NCBI RefSeq assembly: GCF_011075055.1
Contig: NC_058143.1
Coordinates: 8,571,057 to 8,635,056, forward strand
From: Mangifera indica
Taxonomy: Eukaryota; Streptophyta; Magnoliopsida; Sapindales; Anacardiaceae
Reading direction: 5' to 3'
Length of the DNA: 64,000 nucleotides
In this document: positions 1-12,257 of the stretch, in pieces
Numbering within the stretch: position 1 is the first letter of the stretch
How the letters are laid out: each line of letters begins with the position of its first letter
Translations under genes and position numbers: made by a program
Notes under the pieces: model-generated
The model's database searches: none
The model's input: only the letters and a program-made list of their open reading frames with translations
What the model was told of the DNA's origin: nothing

Positions 1-976
1 TTATACCACACGGTCGTGTGTTGAGCCTAGAAATTAGAAGCAAACTTAATTTCACATTTTAATCTAATTTCTGCACTCTCAGATAGCAACCAATCGCATT
101 CAAGCATGAAATAATGCTTGCACATCTCAACACTCTAATGAAATATACATATATTTCAATATATGTCTACATAATAAACAATTCACCTGATTAACAATCT
201 ATACAATTCATGGATATACTCTATCTCAAGGCATAATCTCAAATTAGAACTATTAAACTATTTCCTTAATATTAATTTGTACATGAACTAAATAACACAA
301 CTTAATTATCAAGAGATTTCCATACACTAAAACATGCACACACAACAAAATAACGCATGCCAATTAGACTTAGGTTAGGATCAACATAAATTTTTTTTTC
401 ATTCCATCAATTCATGCTGCATATCATCCATACTTATTCAATAACAACTCAACAGTGGGAATAATCCTTCATCCAACATGAAAGCATTGCACCAAAGGAA
501 TAAAAATGGTCCTACTTACCTCTATATGCAGCAAATCAATAATACAAAGAAGCCTCCTTCTCACTAGATTTCTCCTCTCCACTTCACCGAAAACTGAACA
601 TCGGAACTACCACATAGAAGATAGATGGTCAAACAAGAATTCCTTTTTTTCTCTTTTTGTGTTTGTGTGTTTTAGGTTAGAAATAATAATCCCTAAAAGC
701 AGTAAACATACTTTTTTTAAAACTGATTCTGTATAACGTTATACATGGGTGTGTACCTCCCATACACGGTCATGTGCCATGCAATTTAAATTTTACATGG
801 AATCTATCTTATTTAGTTTACATGACAATAACACACGGGTGTGGCCTAATTGTACACGATTGTGTGTCACTTAAAATTCATACTTTGACTTTAAAATTAC
901 ATTAAATCATTCATACATAAATTAAACTTATACATAAAGACTATTTTGCCCTCAAAACATATATATGGGTGCTACA
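1..976 (-). mobile_element. Partial LTR of an old minus-strand LTR retrotransposon (copy A)
   Basis: This stretch matches 23770-24743 closely over its whole length. The minus-strand LTR begins at 976 with TGTAGCACCC, a typical plant LTR start, and runs off the left edge of the window. It is rich in short 'acacggttgtgtg'-like motifs and holds no coding sequence. The equivalent LTR in copy B can be followed to its far end and primer-binding site at 11579-11595. The element type (probably Ty3-like) is inferred from LTR style only. Confidence 0.6.
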
Positions 977-1960
977 AAAAACTCAAGTAAAATATAATAC
1001 CAATACAACAACTTTGATGATATACTAATATTTACATATTAAAATGTATGGAGGTCATAGGATCCAACTCACAAAAGAATAAAATAAATAAAAATTCAAA
1101 AATAATTTAAATAATTCAAAAAATATATATATAATATAACAAGCTGACCCGTTAAAACACACGAGCTTACCCTAGTTAAAGGGTAATTGAAGCACAAACA
1201 AAGAGCTCTATGCCATACCCCAAGTCTTGTTATGCCACGGTCGACATGACATGTGAACATATCACAACACACCAAATTTCGTCCTCTATGATATTGTCCA
1301 TGTATGATGCAAACTTCACATGAACGCCACGAAAGTGATAAAATTTAAGGTGTAGTATACTGTAATAAAGTTATAATATTTTAGAAAAGTAGACTCGCAC
1401 ACTATAGGTCTTTTCAGTACAAAATTATCTGATTCAAAAAAAAAAAATTCATTACAAAATTATTATATAATTCTTCTAAATTTTAGATGATGGAGGCTCA
1501 GTCAATTTTTTTTTTTAATTTTTCAAAATTTTATATTGAAAGATATATTATTTAGTTGAAAATTTAAATATTTTAATAATTTAATATTTTACATATTTAT
1601 ATTTTTTGTGTAAATACTTAATTACATATATAATGATGTTTCACTAACCACGCGAGGATATCAAACTTAATTCACACCATAGGTGAATTATAAATAAACT
1701 ATAAATTATATTATATAAGATGTGTTTAGATGTCAGATTATTAATGATTTATATTATATAAATTATATTTTTTAGATGTCAGATTATTTAAAAAGCAATT
1801 ATTATATATAAACCATTATTAGCAACATTGAATAAAAATCAATTTCTTAACGTTCTATATAAAACTAACAAAAATTTTTTTTAAAAAAAGTCATTTTATC
1901 CAAAAAAAATGGCTTTAATGTCATTATTATAAATATAAAGGAGGAGAATGTAATAAAATG
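977..1960. other. AT-rich flank without genes
   Basis: No open reading frame with protein-like composition is seen. The stretch lies between the LTR start and the His-rich gene promoter, and it is shared with 24744-25860 except for a block replaced in copy B. Confidence 0.5.
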
Positions 1961-2138
1961 GGAAATTTGTAGCATACATGGAGAATAAGACACTCGGACT
2001 CGGAATGAACAATATCCTCAGTTACGTATAAATGTCGACTAGTCAATAATCAATTACTTTATGACTAAGTTTCGTATGGTCCAATCACCTACCCTTGTGC
2101 TCCAAGTTGTCATGGTACCCACTGCTATTTTCAAACTC

Positions 2139-2143
2139 TATAA
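2139..2143 (+). promoter_or_regulatory. TATA box of His-rich gene A
   Basis: TATAA lies 54 bases before the ATG at 2193. The surrounding 'caaactctata' context is conserved before paralogue C (8508-8513). One diverged unit of the 156-bp repeat that precedes paralogue C lies just upstream, at about 1965-2090. Confidence 0.5.
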
Positions 2144-2192
2144 GTATCTCCACTTCTTCTCTTGAAACATTCATTAAGCATCCATCATCAAT

Positions 2193-3330
2193 ATGTCCCA
2201 GGACGGAGAAATTATTGTTTATCAGAATCAGTCACCTCAATGTGAGGAACAGCAGGGCGAGCACGAGGATCCCCAGTCACCTCAGTGCCAACGTGGTGGA
2301 CACTTGGGCAGACATGGGCATGGCCGTCGTCATAAAGGCAGACACTGCGGGAAAAAATTAATAAAAATGATATTGTCTCATCAACATCACCATGGACATG
2401 GGAAAAAACCTAAGTAGCACGGAAACGGAAACGTGGAAACGGCGAAACGCCGAAACGGAAACGTTGAAACGTCTTTATTAAAAAATATAGGAAACGGAAA
2501 TATGGGGAAACGTGTAAATACGAAAAATATAAGGATTTTATTATAAATACAAAAAAATTATTAAAAAGGTATAACCTTTAAAAATATACAAATATTTTTA
2601 TATAATATAAGAACAATTTATTTTTATTATTTTTTTCCTTTTATCTAGTGTGCAAACTTTTTATCTTTTAAATCATTTAAAAGTGTGCATAAAAAAATGT
2701 TCAATGAAACTAACTTTTACTGCTGTAAGCCTCTAAATATGAACTAGTTGGACCTATATGAACTAAAGTCTCCATGTAAGGGAACTGATAATTTGAAGGA
2801 TGAAACAAATAGTTGGAAGGAGGCAACAACTAGTGGAAAGAAGGACAAAATGAAGGAGGAGAGAAGAGTTTCGCCGGAGAGGAGAGGAGGTTCAGATGTT
2901 GGAACATTGAGAAGACAAAACCAGTGTGAGAGGTGTGGTTTGAAATGTTTACAGAAGTGGAAATGCAACGAATTTCTACAAAGAAAGGCGTTTCAGGTAC
3001 TGAAAATGCATTTTGCATCTTTCTAAAATTTACAAAACAGCCCCGAAACGTTTCGTACCAGTTTCGGAGAGTTTCGGAAACGGAAACGTTTCGGAATCGA
3101 CAAAACGCACGCCTTGGAGCGTTTCCGTGCTTCCTTGGAAAAAACTCATGGGAATTATTGTTCCTCATGGCCATCATCACCACGGTGGACACTGTCACTT
3201 TGGAGGGTATGGCCACCAAGGTGTACATGGAGGAGAACATTTTGAGATGCATGGTCATAATCTTGGTGGTGGACATCATCATCATCATCACCATCACCAC
3301 CACCATCACCATCACCATCATCCACATTAA
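2193..3330 (+). pseudogene. Small His/Gly-rich protein gene A, split by an hAT element
   Basis: An ORF starts at ATG 2193 (MSQDGEIIVYQNQ...) and reads 72 codons before entering an hAT element. The second half resumes after the element at 3146 and ends at TAA 3328-3330, with many His-Gly-His motifs and a terminal run of about 16 histidines. If the element and one copy of its 8-bp target duplication are ignored, the two halves are exactly in frame and would encode about 133 residues, the same size as paralogue C (135 codons). No signal peptide or membrane segment is visible. A metal-binding role is possible from composition, but I do not recognise the family. As it stands the product is a truncated, probably non-functional peptide. 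Confidence 0.7.
2410..3137. mobile_element. Non-autonomous hAT element, family 1 (728 bp)
   Basis: The ends are imperfect inverted repeats: CTAAGTAGCACGGAAA on the left, and CAAGGAAGCACGGAAA when the right end is read on the other strand. It is flanked by 8-bp direct repeats GAAAAAAC (2402-2409 and 3138-3145). Copy B lacks the element and keeps a single target site, which proves the insertion. Many GGAAACG motifs sit near both ends, as is common in hAT subterminal regions. No transposase is encoded. A second member lies at 31665-32246. Confidence 0.85.
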
Positions 3331-4428
3331 GTACGCTATATATGGAGATTTGTGTGGGAAAAATTCATCGTGTTGGAGTGATTGGTAGAAGCCAATAAGA
3401 AGCCCACTGTGATTTGATTTTAATGTTGAATATTAAGTATAAACCCAGGTATTCATGGGTTTTTGTGTTAAGAAGAATCAGAATCTTCTCATACATATAT
3501 GTATGGCTATATATATAGCCTTTTCTGTTGCTGGATCAGCCTTTGTACTAATTTTATTGTAGTAGTTTTTTATTTAACTACGTACTGGTCTTGTAATTGC
3601 TCATAATTCTTTTCTATTGAAGCCTCAAATTTGGAATGCTTAATTGGTAGCAAGTTGAAAGATTTAACTAATCATGGACAAGCACTAAAGCGGCTTATCG
3701 CTTGTGTCAAAACTGATCTCATTCTTTTTTTTATCACTGTTATTCTGAATTATTCCCAACTGTCATTTAAGTAAAAACCCATAATGCATCGACTAATTTA
3801 GAATGAAAGCATCAGTTGGGCCAATTAATTCCAAGTGCAACTGTTGTGTCTCGTTTGTAAGTATACAAGTCAACAAGTCGACAACTAGAATTTACGTGAA
3901 AATTTTGGCAATAAGTTACAGATCCGGTCCAGTTTTGGCTAAAAAACGATGTCTTATTCGGAAATCAAATTCACCAAACTGAAATATGACCTTTAAAATA
4001 TGAAATCAGTGATTATAGAAATCTAATTTCAGAGTTCATCAATTTGGAACTCTAATTTCAAATAAAGAGCCCTAACTGAAGTAAACCCTAATTGAATTTT
4101 TAACTCCAATTTATAAGAACTCCTATTTTTGATTTAATCTCTATCTTCAAAACTAATAAATCATTATTCAGTTCCAAAATTTTCAAATTTCATAACATAA
4201 TGCATCTGGCTCTCTAATGCCACATTAAAAATTATTCAGCATAAACTTAATAAAATCATGTAATCATAATTCTACAAGATCTATGCACATATTATAAAAT
4301 AGTACTAAATTAAAAACTTGAGGGTATGTGAATACTAGAAATGTTATATAATTTGAATTTATAACATTACCAAGATTTTATGTATCAAAATGACTATTCT
4401 TTCATTCTTGAAACGTTCATGAATAATA
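3331..4428. other. 3' flank of His-rich gene A
   Basis: The transcript end probably lies here. The sequence is shared almost base for base with 26138-27227 and, more weakly up to about 3840, with 9007-9690. No coding potential is seen. Confidence 0.5.
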
Positions 4429-5166
4429 TTAATCTTGATCTTCGTTTACTAGGTTTAATCCAAGTATTTTTGCAATAAAGGATACGATCATGCCAATTTG
4501 AATTTCATGATCATCATGTTTAATAAGGTACAATTGATGGATATGCCAACGAACAATATCAACTTTAATTCTATGTTGAGCAGCAAACATCAATTGTAAG
4601 TCATGAATTGAGACAGGTCCATTCAAGACTGTTCAGATATTTAGAGTATAGGTAATTATCCTATGAAGTACCCTATAAACTGGATTATGTAACCTTCTAG
4701 ACTTAGACAAATGTGAATCATAAACTTCTTGACCTCCTAACTCATTCGAAGCTACAAAATGATTAAAGTTTTCTGGAGCACTTCTTATTCCATCACAATC
4801 ACATTCCAACCATTTAGCAACTATTTCTGGAGTAACAGCAAAATCATGTCCATGCAATCCGAATTTCATAGTGTAGTCTACAATGTGATGTTCAACATCT
4901 ATACGTACTTTCAAAGAACTGTAAATCTCGTAAACTAGATTTTTATATATATTAAGTCTCATAAAAAATAGCTTTCTCCATTTCATCCAATTTACAATCT
5001 CCATAAACTAATCAGCAATACTAATTTCATCTAAAATAGGCAAGAATACACACCTTCCCACAAAAACTATTCTACTTCTAATTTCACTCAAACAAGCTCT
5101 TTGTTCATCACTTCCAACAAGAATATTATAATATGATCAAGGATTACCTTTGGTTCTTGGAGCCAT
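4429..5166 (-). pseudogene. Decayed env-like ('plant transposon protein') retrotransposon ORF
   Basis: Read on the minus strand from an ATG at 5166 (MAPRTK), the frame is soon broken by stops. A clear block at 5004-4633 contains FMRLNIYKNLVYEIYSSL and VAKWLECDCDGI. The same pattern occurs in the env-like ORF at 61785-60605 (FMHLDVYEDLVYEFYSSL, VKWLECDNKGI) and less closely in the intact one at 19724-21013. The family is the accessory ORF found after pol in Sirevirus-type and related elements, and its function is unknown. Another frame continues to 4429. No LTR or pol could be linked to it. Confidence 0.65.
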
Positions 5167-6880
5167 AAAGATGAATCACAATAATAAGGACTTGAAATCT
5201 TTCCATAGACACAAATTTGTGAGAATCAAGATAAATCTGAGAGTAAACCGTGAGAACTTATCAATAAGAATCTTCTGTGAAGAAATGCGATATGATGTGA
5301 GTATGCTATAAATGTTGTCCTTGTGAGAATTTTTTTTTTTTGAAAAAAATAGAGAGCAAAATGTGCAAATTAGAGCAAAATGAGGCAAAAAAAGAAAATG
5401 ACGAAAGTGTATGTTGACAAGGCAAATGAATTAAAAAAAATAGGTGAAAGTAATAAAGCATGTGGTGGTAAGGCAGATGAATAATAAAAAATTAGGTGAA
5501 GGTAATAAAACATGTGATCAATTCTAACCTTATGCAATTTAGATTCATATACAAGGTAAGAAAAATGACTAAAATACCCTTAGAACATATATAAGGATGT
5601 TACAAACCAGAACATAGATAGCCTTTTGAGATGAGTTACATGAGTAGGGTGTCGAATCCTTACCTTGGCCTAGTTCGATCGATATAGAATCATAATATTG
5701 AAATGAGTATTGCATGAGCTTGCTTTTAGCATAGACATGATGGATAGCATTTACATCCAAACATTCCAAGTCATTTGAGTTAACGTTGAGATGAACCATA
5801 GATGAAGAGAGAAAATGAAAAATAGAATGTGAGATATAATCTAAGAAGGGGATATATACAATTTGATTGATGTAGGGTTGATACTCCTACTTATTGAGTG
5901 TTTTATCACTCACACTTTTCTCTTGGTTTTGTAGGTGAAGGATGACGAGATGGTGATGACAAGGTAGCCAATCCATGATAAAGCAACATAAAGGGGTGGA
6001 CTATTTAGATTTGATGCTTTTATCTAATGTATTTGACTTTTGATTTGTAAAATATTTAGTTTTTACTCACATACTATGATGATATTTATGTTTCAACACT
6101 TGGTTGTTATTTCCCTGATGATTTCTTGGAAATGGCCTTTTAGTAATTTTACATTGGTTGGTTGCTTTGCTAATTCAAATCATGAGTTAAGATTAGATTA
6201 GTGACTTTAACTCTAGAGGGTATGACTTCTAGAGCAGGTTTTACAATTAAATAACACTTGAACTCCAAAACTTTATTAAAAAATATATTTTTAACTGTAA
6301 GTTTATATTTAATTTTAGAATAATTATAAAAAAAAAACAATAAATTTTGCAATTTATAATATTTAGCTTTTAGTGATGAATGCCACCGATGATGATTGGA
6401 ACCGCAACAAATCAATGCGATTTAGCTAGAATTACATTAAAATAGTGCAATTCCGATTAAAATTGTATCATCTTAATTTGATTTTCATCAAAATTATACC
6501 ATTTTGATATGATTCCTACTGAATGATGTGATTCAATTGAAATCATAATATCTTAGTGTGATGTTGATTGTAATCGCACTATTTTCCTGCAATTTCAACC
6601 ATAATTTTAATTGTAAATTAGTGAAATTATAAGTTTGGGACTCACTGAAGCTATGGTTAGATGAGGATTTAAGTTTTAATTTTTAAGTCAGTCAATGTAA
6701 TTTTTTTGCATTTTAGGAGTGCAAATTACGTTAATTTTATAATATTTATATATTTTATAAAATTACAACAAAAGAAAAACCAAGAGAAAGTGTCATTTTT
6801 TAAGTTCTCATTGAAACAACAAATGCAAGGGTAATAATTCATTCTTCCAAATTTTAAATTAAAAAAATGTTGTGTTCATA
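5167..6880. other. Non-coding stretch with possible LTR remnant
   Basis: No gene is seen. Around 5890-5945 the segment 'gagtgttttatcactcac...ttttgtaggtgaagg' resembles the minus-strand LTR sequence at about 11960-12010, so part of this stretch is probably an old plus-strand LTR, perhaps starting at TGTTACA near 5592. The remainder is AT-rich and unassigned. Confidence 0.3.
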
Positions 6881-7355
6881 TTAATATGTATGCTACATTA
6901 AATATAAATCAGTTTCCTTATTTACTCTCAACGTTCTATATAAAGCTAACCAAAAAAAAAAAAGGAATTTTTAAAACTTTTTGTTAATAAAAATGGGTTT
7001 AATATGGTCATTGTAGATATAACAATAAAATATAAAATGAAGATTTTTTTTTTTTTTTTTTTTTTTTGTAATTGAAAATTAGGGATGGGATGAGAATGTA
7101 AATGAAGATAGGATTTGGGATGGATTTTGCCGCTTGCCCCTATTTCTATCCCTGTATAAGGTGGGTCATATCTTTCATAAAATCACCAAAAATTTTCTCT
7201 CTATTTTTACATAATTTGAGAGGCCTACCTTTCTAATTAGACTCCGTCAATCACATAATTATTTCAAATTTAATATGCGACAAAAAAATTAAAAATTAAA
7301 AATTAAAAAAAGCACACAGCAAATCTAGAAAATGATAAACGACTTTCTAAGGTAA

Positions 7356-8447
7356 TTCGTAGCATGCGTGGAGAATAAGAAACTAGATACTTCTGAACAT
7401 GTGAAGCCTTGTGCGCTCTACTCACTCGTGTGTGAATGTCTGAAAGTCAACAAGCAATTACTTAATGGTTTAGGATAGTGGAACTGAACGCTCCAATAAT
7501 ACACCTAGTGGCTCGTAGCATACGTGGGGAATAAGAAACTAGATACTTCTGAACATGTGAAACTTTGTGCGCTCTGCTCATTTGTGTGTGAATGTCTGAA
7601 AGTCAACAAGCAATTACTTAATGGTTAAGGATAGTGAAACTGAACGCTCCAATAAAACGCCAAGTGGTTCGTAGCATACGTAGGGAATAAGAAACTAGAT
7701 ACTTCTGAACATGTGAAACCTTGTGCGCTCTGCTCATTCGTGTGTGAATGTCTAAAAGTCAACAAGCAATTACTTAATGGTTAAGGATTGTGAAACTAAA
7801 CGCTCCAATAATACACCTAATGGTTCGTAGCATACGTGGAGAATAAGAAACTAGATACTTCTGAACATGTGAAACCTTGTGCGCTCTGCTCATTCGTGTG
7901 TTAATGTTTGAAAGTCAACAAGCAATTACTTAATGGTTAAGGATAGTGAAACTGAATGCTCCAATAATACACTTAGTGGTTCGTAACATACATAAGGAAT
8001 AAGAAACTAGATACTTTTGAACATGTGAAACCTTGTGCGCTCTACTCATTCGTGTGTGAATGTCTGAAAGTCAACAAGCAATTACTTAATGGTTAGGGAT
8101 AGTGAAACTGAGCGCTCCAATAATACACTTAGTGGTTTGTAGCATACACGGGGAATAAGAAACTAGATACTTCTGAACATGTGAAACCTTGTGCACTCTG
8201 CTCATTCGTGTGTGAATGTCTGAAAGTCAACAAGCAATTACTTAATGGTTAAGGATAGTGAAATTGAACGCTTCAATAATACACCTAGTGGTTCGTAGCA
8301 TACGTAGAGAATAAGAAACTAGATACTTCTAAACATGTGAAACCTTGTGCGCTCTGCTTATTCGTGTGTGAATGTCTGAAAGTCAACAAGCAATTATTTA
8401 ATGGTTAAGGATTGTGAAACTGAACTCTCCAATAATACACCTAGTGG
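7356..8447 (+). repeat. Seven tandem 156-bp repeats before His-rich gene C
   Basis: Units begin at 7356, 7512, 7668, 7824, 7980, 8136 and 8292: exactly 156 bases each, seven complete copies with few substitutions. Each carries 'gtagcatac(g)tgg', 'gaacatgtgaa' and 'aagtcaacaag'. Several of these match plant promoter cores (ACGTGG, CATGTG, W-box core TTGAC on the other strand). The array ends 60 bases before the TATA box at 8508. A single diverged unit lies before paralogue A (about 1965-2090), so the array looks like amplification of a native promoter segment. Confidence 0.9.
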
Positions 8448-8507
8448 TCCTTATCGCATAGCCTTGGACTCCACGTTATCAATGCACCGACTACTATTTT
8501 CAAACTC

Positions 8508-8513
8508 TATAAA
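8508..8513 (+). promoter_or_regulatory. TATA box of His-rich gene C
   Basis: TATAAA lies 91 bases before the ATG at 8599, in the same 'caaactctata' context as gene A. Confidence 0.5.
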
Positions 8514-8598
8514 TGCCTTCGCTTTTCTTACATAATTCATCCTATCCATCATCTTCAATTTAATATTTTTTTCCTCTCGGGATATACAGCTAGAAACT

Positions 8599-9006
8599 AT
8601 GTCGCAAGACGGTCAAATAATTGTTTATCAGAATCAGCCATCTCCCTTGGAGGGACAGCAGGGCGAGCAAGAGGTTCACTAGTCACCTCAGGGCGACCAT
8701 GGACATCATGAGCATGGTGGACATGTAGGCCAACATGGGCATGGCTATCGTCATGGAGGCAGACGCTCCGTTAAAGGGTTAATGAGAATGCTGTTGTCTC
8801 ATCAACACCACCATGGACATGGGAAAATGTTTCATGGCCATCATCACCGCGGTGGGCACGGTCACTTTGGAGGGCATGGCCACTGAGGCGGACATTTTCG
8901 CGGGCGGTTCCACCATGGACAGGGAGGAGCAGGAGGAGAACATTTTGAGGTGCATGGTCATATTCTTGATGGTGGACATCATCACTATCTCCATCATCCA
9001 CATTAG
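8599..9006 (+). pseudogene. Small His/Gly-rich protein gene C with two stops
   Basis: ATG 8599 starts MSQDGQIIVYQNQ, nearly the same N-terminus as paralogue A, and the frame runs 135 codons to TAG 9004-9006. It is broken by TAG at codon 28 (8680-8682) and TGA at codon 96 (8884-8886). Between and after the stops the frame keeps the His/Gly-rich pattern (HQHHHGHGK, HHHRGGHGHFGGHGH). No frameshift separates the stops, so the loss looks recent. Function is unknown. Transcription is still possible from the repeat-rich promoter upstream. Confidence 0.7.
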
Positions 9007-9183
9007 AGGAGCTATATATGGAGATTTGCGTGGGAAATATTTATCATGTTGGAGTGATTGTAGCAGCTAATAAGAAGCCGACTGTGATTTCGTTGTAATG
9101 TTTAATATTAAGTATAAACCCTGATTTTATAGGGTTTCTGTGTTAAGAAAAATCGGAATCATCTCGTATATATATATGCATGG

Positions 9184-9184
<1 letters not shown>

Positions 9185-9251
<67 letters not shown>
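9185..9251. repeat. (TA)n microsatellite
   Basis: About 33 TA units lie in the 3' flank of His-rich gene C. The equivalent site in copies A and B has only 'ctatatatatagcc', so the tract expanded in this paralogue alone. Confidence 0.9.
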
Positions 9252-9255
<4 letters not shown>

Positions 9256-11578
9256 ATAGCCTTTTCTGTTTCTGGATCAGCTAGCCTTTGTTCGCATTTT
9301 ATTGTACTTTGCTGTCAATGAACAACTATACTAGCCTATCGAAGATTTTTTTTTTCTTCATTCCATTCACATGTTTTTTTCTAAAGAAATGATTTTTTTT
9401 TTAATTTTTCTCTTAATTAACTATTTACTGATCTTGTACTTGGTCATAATTCTTGATAACTAAAGCCCAAAATTTAGAATGCTGAAATGGGACAACTAGA
9501 AAAATGGAAGATTTAAGTAATCATGGACAAGCACTTAAACCTTTTATCGCGTATGCCAAAACTGACCTCCCTTCTTTAATCAAAATTATTCAGAATTATT
9601 TCTATCCGCCATTTCACTTGCAACCCATTATGCATCGTCTAATTTAGAAGCAAAACATCATTTGGGGGCTTGGGACGATTAATTCCACGCATACCACTGA
9701 CAGTGGCGGATTTCGGATTTTTATTAAAGGGGGATCTCCCTAACTCAATCATTATTAAGAGTTTGGGTTAAATTCGTTTTGAATTTATGAAACTAAAGTT
9801 AAAAGTAGCTTAAATATAAAATAATTTGGTTAGAGTTTAACTTGAGTTCATAACTCAAATTGGTAATTTGAATTTATAGCTTAAGTTGATGGTTTATTAA
9901 CATAACAATATTATTTTACCCAATAACAGACAAATTGATGTCATTTTTACAATTTTTTGGCATAATCTTAATTGAAATGCGAGTCAAATTTAAAATGAAT
10001 TGAACCATCTATTCGGCTAGTGAATTAGATCAAATTGAACTTTCTCTAATTTAAGTTTAATCTAATTTTAAAAATGAGTTGACTATTTTAACTTGAGCTT
10101 AGTTTGTGTTCAATTAAAATAAATTCAAGTCAAACAAAATATACTAAGATAACTTTCAAAATCAAGTCAATTCAATTTAGATCCAACCCCAGTCATTATT
10201 TATCAATTAACTAGTCAAAATTTTTTAAAAATCATCGAATCTTGAATTAAAGAAATAATTCAATATCGAGAACGTGAAAGGAGATAATGAAATAACACAT
10301 GTAATTTTTTATATGAAAAAACCTCTTTAAAATGAAAAGAGCAATAAAACTTGTTAGTGGATCTATATGTTATTTTATTTTTCACAACTAGAGTCTATTT
10401 TTGTAATATATTTGTTAATTTCAAATATTTATGTTAGTAAACTATAATAATTATGGTACTGATAGTACATTATATTTGGTGAATTATGTATAAAAGTTTT
10501 TGTTATATTGAACTAAATACAAATTCCCCCTTTGTATTTAAATAAAGAATTTTATGAATGAATGTCAATACCAATCAAGTAACAACTACACCAAAATACC
10601 ATTCAAATTAAAGTATAATTTTCTAATTCAACCTATAATATATCAGACACATAAAGTTTAAAGATAATATAAATACAAAAAAATATCAATCAAATATTAT
10701 AATATCAAATAAAAACATTTCTAATATTTTTACACAAATCATTTATTTAGAAACAAATCCAAAAATAATCAATTCATTTATCAAATTAACAAACAAAATA
10801 TAAAACAAAAAAATATTACGATTGCTCTTGAATCTATCTCATTTGAATTGAATCATTTCATTTGAAAACGTGAACGACAATGGTTGCTCTTGAATTTGTC
10901 TCCAATCTCCTTAGTTTTGTCCCTTGAGTGTCTTGACAATGTTGAATTGAGAAAGCAACTGAGGAGTTGATAGAGGGAGAAAAGAAAATAGTTGTAGCTT
11001 ACTTCAATCAGTAGGGATCGAAGCGGAAAGGAGAAAGAGAGTAAAATTTTTTTGTTATTTTTATTTAAATTTTCTATTTTAAAGAAATTACTTATGGGCT
11101 ACATCAATTTGGATTGGGAATAATCTTTGAGGTGGCTGGTGGTCTCGGTCGTATCTTAGAATTGAAGTAGGCTACAATGAGATGAAAAGAGATATGAATT
11201 TTCTTTTAAGCGAGGGTGGGCCTAGAAATAAATTTTCATGCCTATTTTCATTTGAGGGTGGGCTTGGGCCTATCCAAGCAAAGATTCTTTTTAAATTTGT
11301 TAATGTTAGGAACCAAGTAAAATCAGAGACTTGAGCCAGATTCGTTTTTGAAGCATATTATAATCTTATATATTGTCTAATTTTTATAAATAATATATAA
11401 TTTAATTATAAGTTTTTAGAGCATCAAGAATAGTAAATATTTATTTATAGTAATAGGTAAAATAAAATTTTACTTACAGTAATCGGTAGCAAGTGCGGTC
11501 AACATAATATGAGGGACTTGCATTCATATCTTATTTGACTACAAATATACTTAGGATATATGTTGGGTACTCGAAACA
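9252..11578. other. AT-rich stretch without recognisable genes
   Basis: The first 440 bases continue the homology to the 3' flank of gene A. From about 9705 ('cagtggcggatttcgg') the sequence is different and has no ORF of note. It may be an old transposon, but I found no matching second terminus. Bases 11440-11578 would be the start of the internal region of the old minus-strand LTR element. Confidence 0.3.
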
Positions 11579-11594
11579 TACTCTAATACCAACT
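11579..11594 (-). other. Degenerate primer-binding site of the old LTR element
   Basis: Read on the minus strand, TTGGTATTAGAG follows the LTR end TGTTACA by two bases. It matches the initiator-tRNA-Met primer site (TGGTATCAGAGC) with few changes. It marks 11595 as the inner edge of the 5' LTR. Confidence 0.5.
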
Positions 11595-12252
11595 TGTAAC
11601 ATTCTCTTCAGACATACTACACTCCAAGGGAAATTATCACTAAAAAGGGAAATTATCACCAAATTGACTATTCAAGCATACATTTATTAACAACATAAAG
11701 TAAAACTTGCAAGACATTCAAGTAAAAAACTTATTTATTAATCTTTGAAAATAACTAAAATACCCTTATTGAAAGCATACGTCGGAAGCGTACAAAAGAT
11801 GTCTCAAACTCAAATATAAACTAGAAGATCATAATGTATAGTTAGATACATGAATAAAAACCATGATAAAATAAAGAAATTGATAAAAGATAAAACAATG
11901 GAAATGTCCTCATTATTCTATGTCTGCTGACCATCGCTCATGCAACAACCATCACGATTACCTACACCTACACACAAAAAAGTAAGAAAGTGAGTAATAA
12001 AACACTCAGTAAATAGGAAATTCTATGTAAACTTTTACTTAAATCTCCAAAATATCCTTGATCTCGACCCATACTGTCTCTATTATCCAAACTCCGTATT
12101 AAACTCTCATAAGGATGATGGTAAGTCCTATCTATCAACTTTGTGCTCATGTTGTACTCTAAAGAATGTCTAGACTACATACCTTAACTCTTGAGTCAAA
12201 CTATATCTTATTCGGTCACTAAAGAATCACTCTTCGGATTCTTATCTAGTAT

Positions 12253-12257
12253 GATCA
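12253..12257 (+). repeat. Target-site duplication, left (gatca)
   Basis: GATCA directly precedes the 5' LTR and is repeated after the 3' LTR at 22975-22979. A 5-bp duplication is standard for copia integrases. Confidence 0.95.

Larger units (their letters stand above)
1..4427. repeat. Segmental duplication, copy A
   Basis: Bases 1-4427 align collinearly with 23770-27227: LTR, flank, His-rich gene and 3' flank in the same order and orientation. The match ends sharply near 4427/27227. Differences are an hAT insertion in copy A (2410-3137), about 190 extra bases in copy B near 25456-25640, and loss of the 5' half of the His-rich gene in copy B. The third His-rich unit (about 6880-9690) is a more diverged relative of the middle part only. 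Confidence 0.85.

Noticed and set aside
2193..3330. Calling the His-rich protein a metal chaperone or nickel-binding protein
   Set aside because: Only composition supports it; no recognised domain was seen.
2748..3388. ORFs of 92-165 codons across 2748-3388 on both strands
   Set aside because: They lie in or across the hAT element and are other frames of the His-rich repeat. They have no conserved protein pattern.
8771..9070. Overlapping ORFs on both strands in the His-rich gene C region
   Set aside because: Shadow frames of the CAT/CAC/GGN-rich coding sequence.
9705..9760. Possible transposon terminus at 'cagtggcggatttcgg'
   Set aside because: No matching inverted terminus or target duplication was found downstream.
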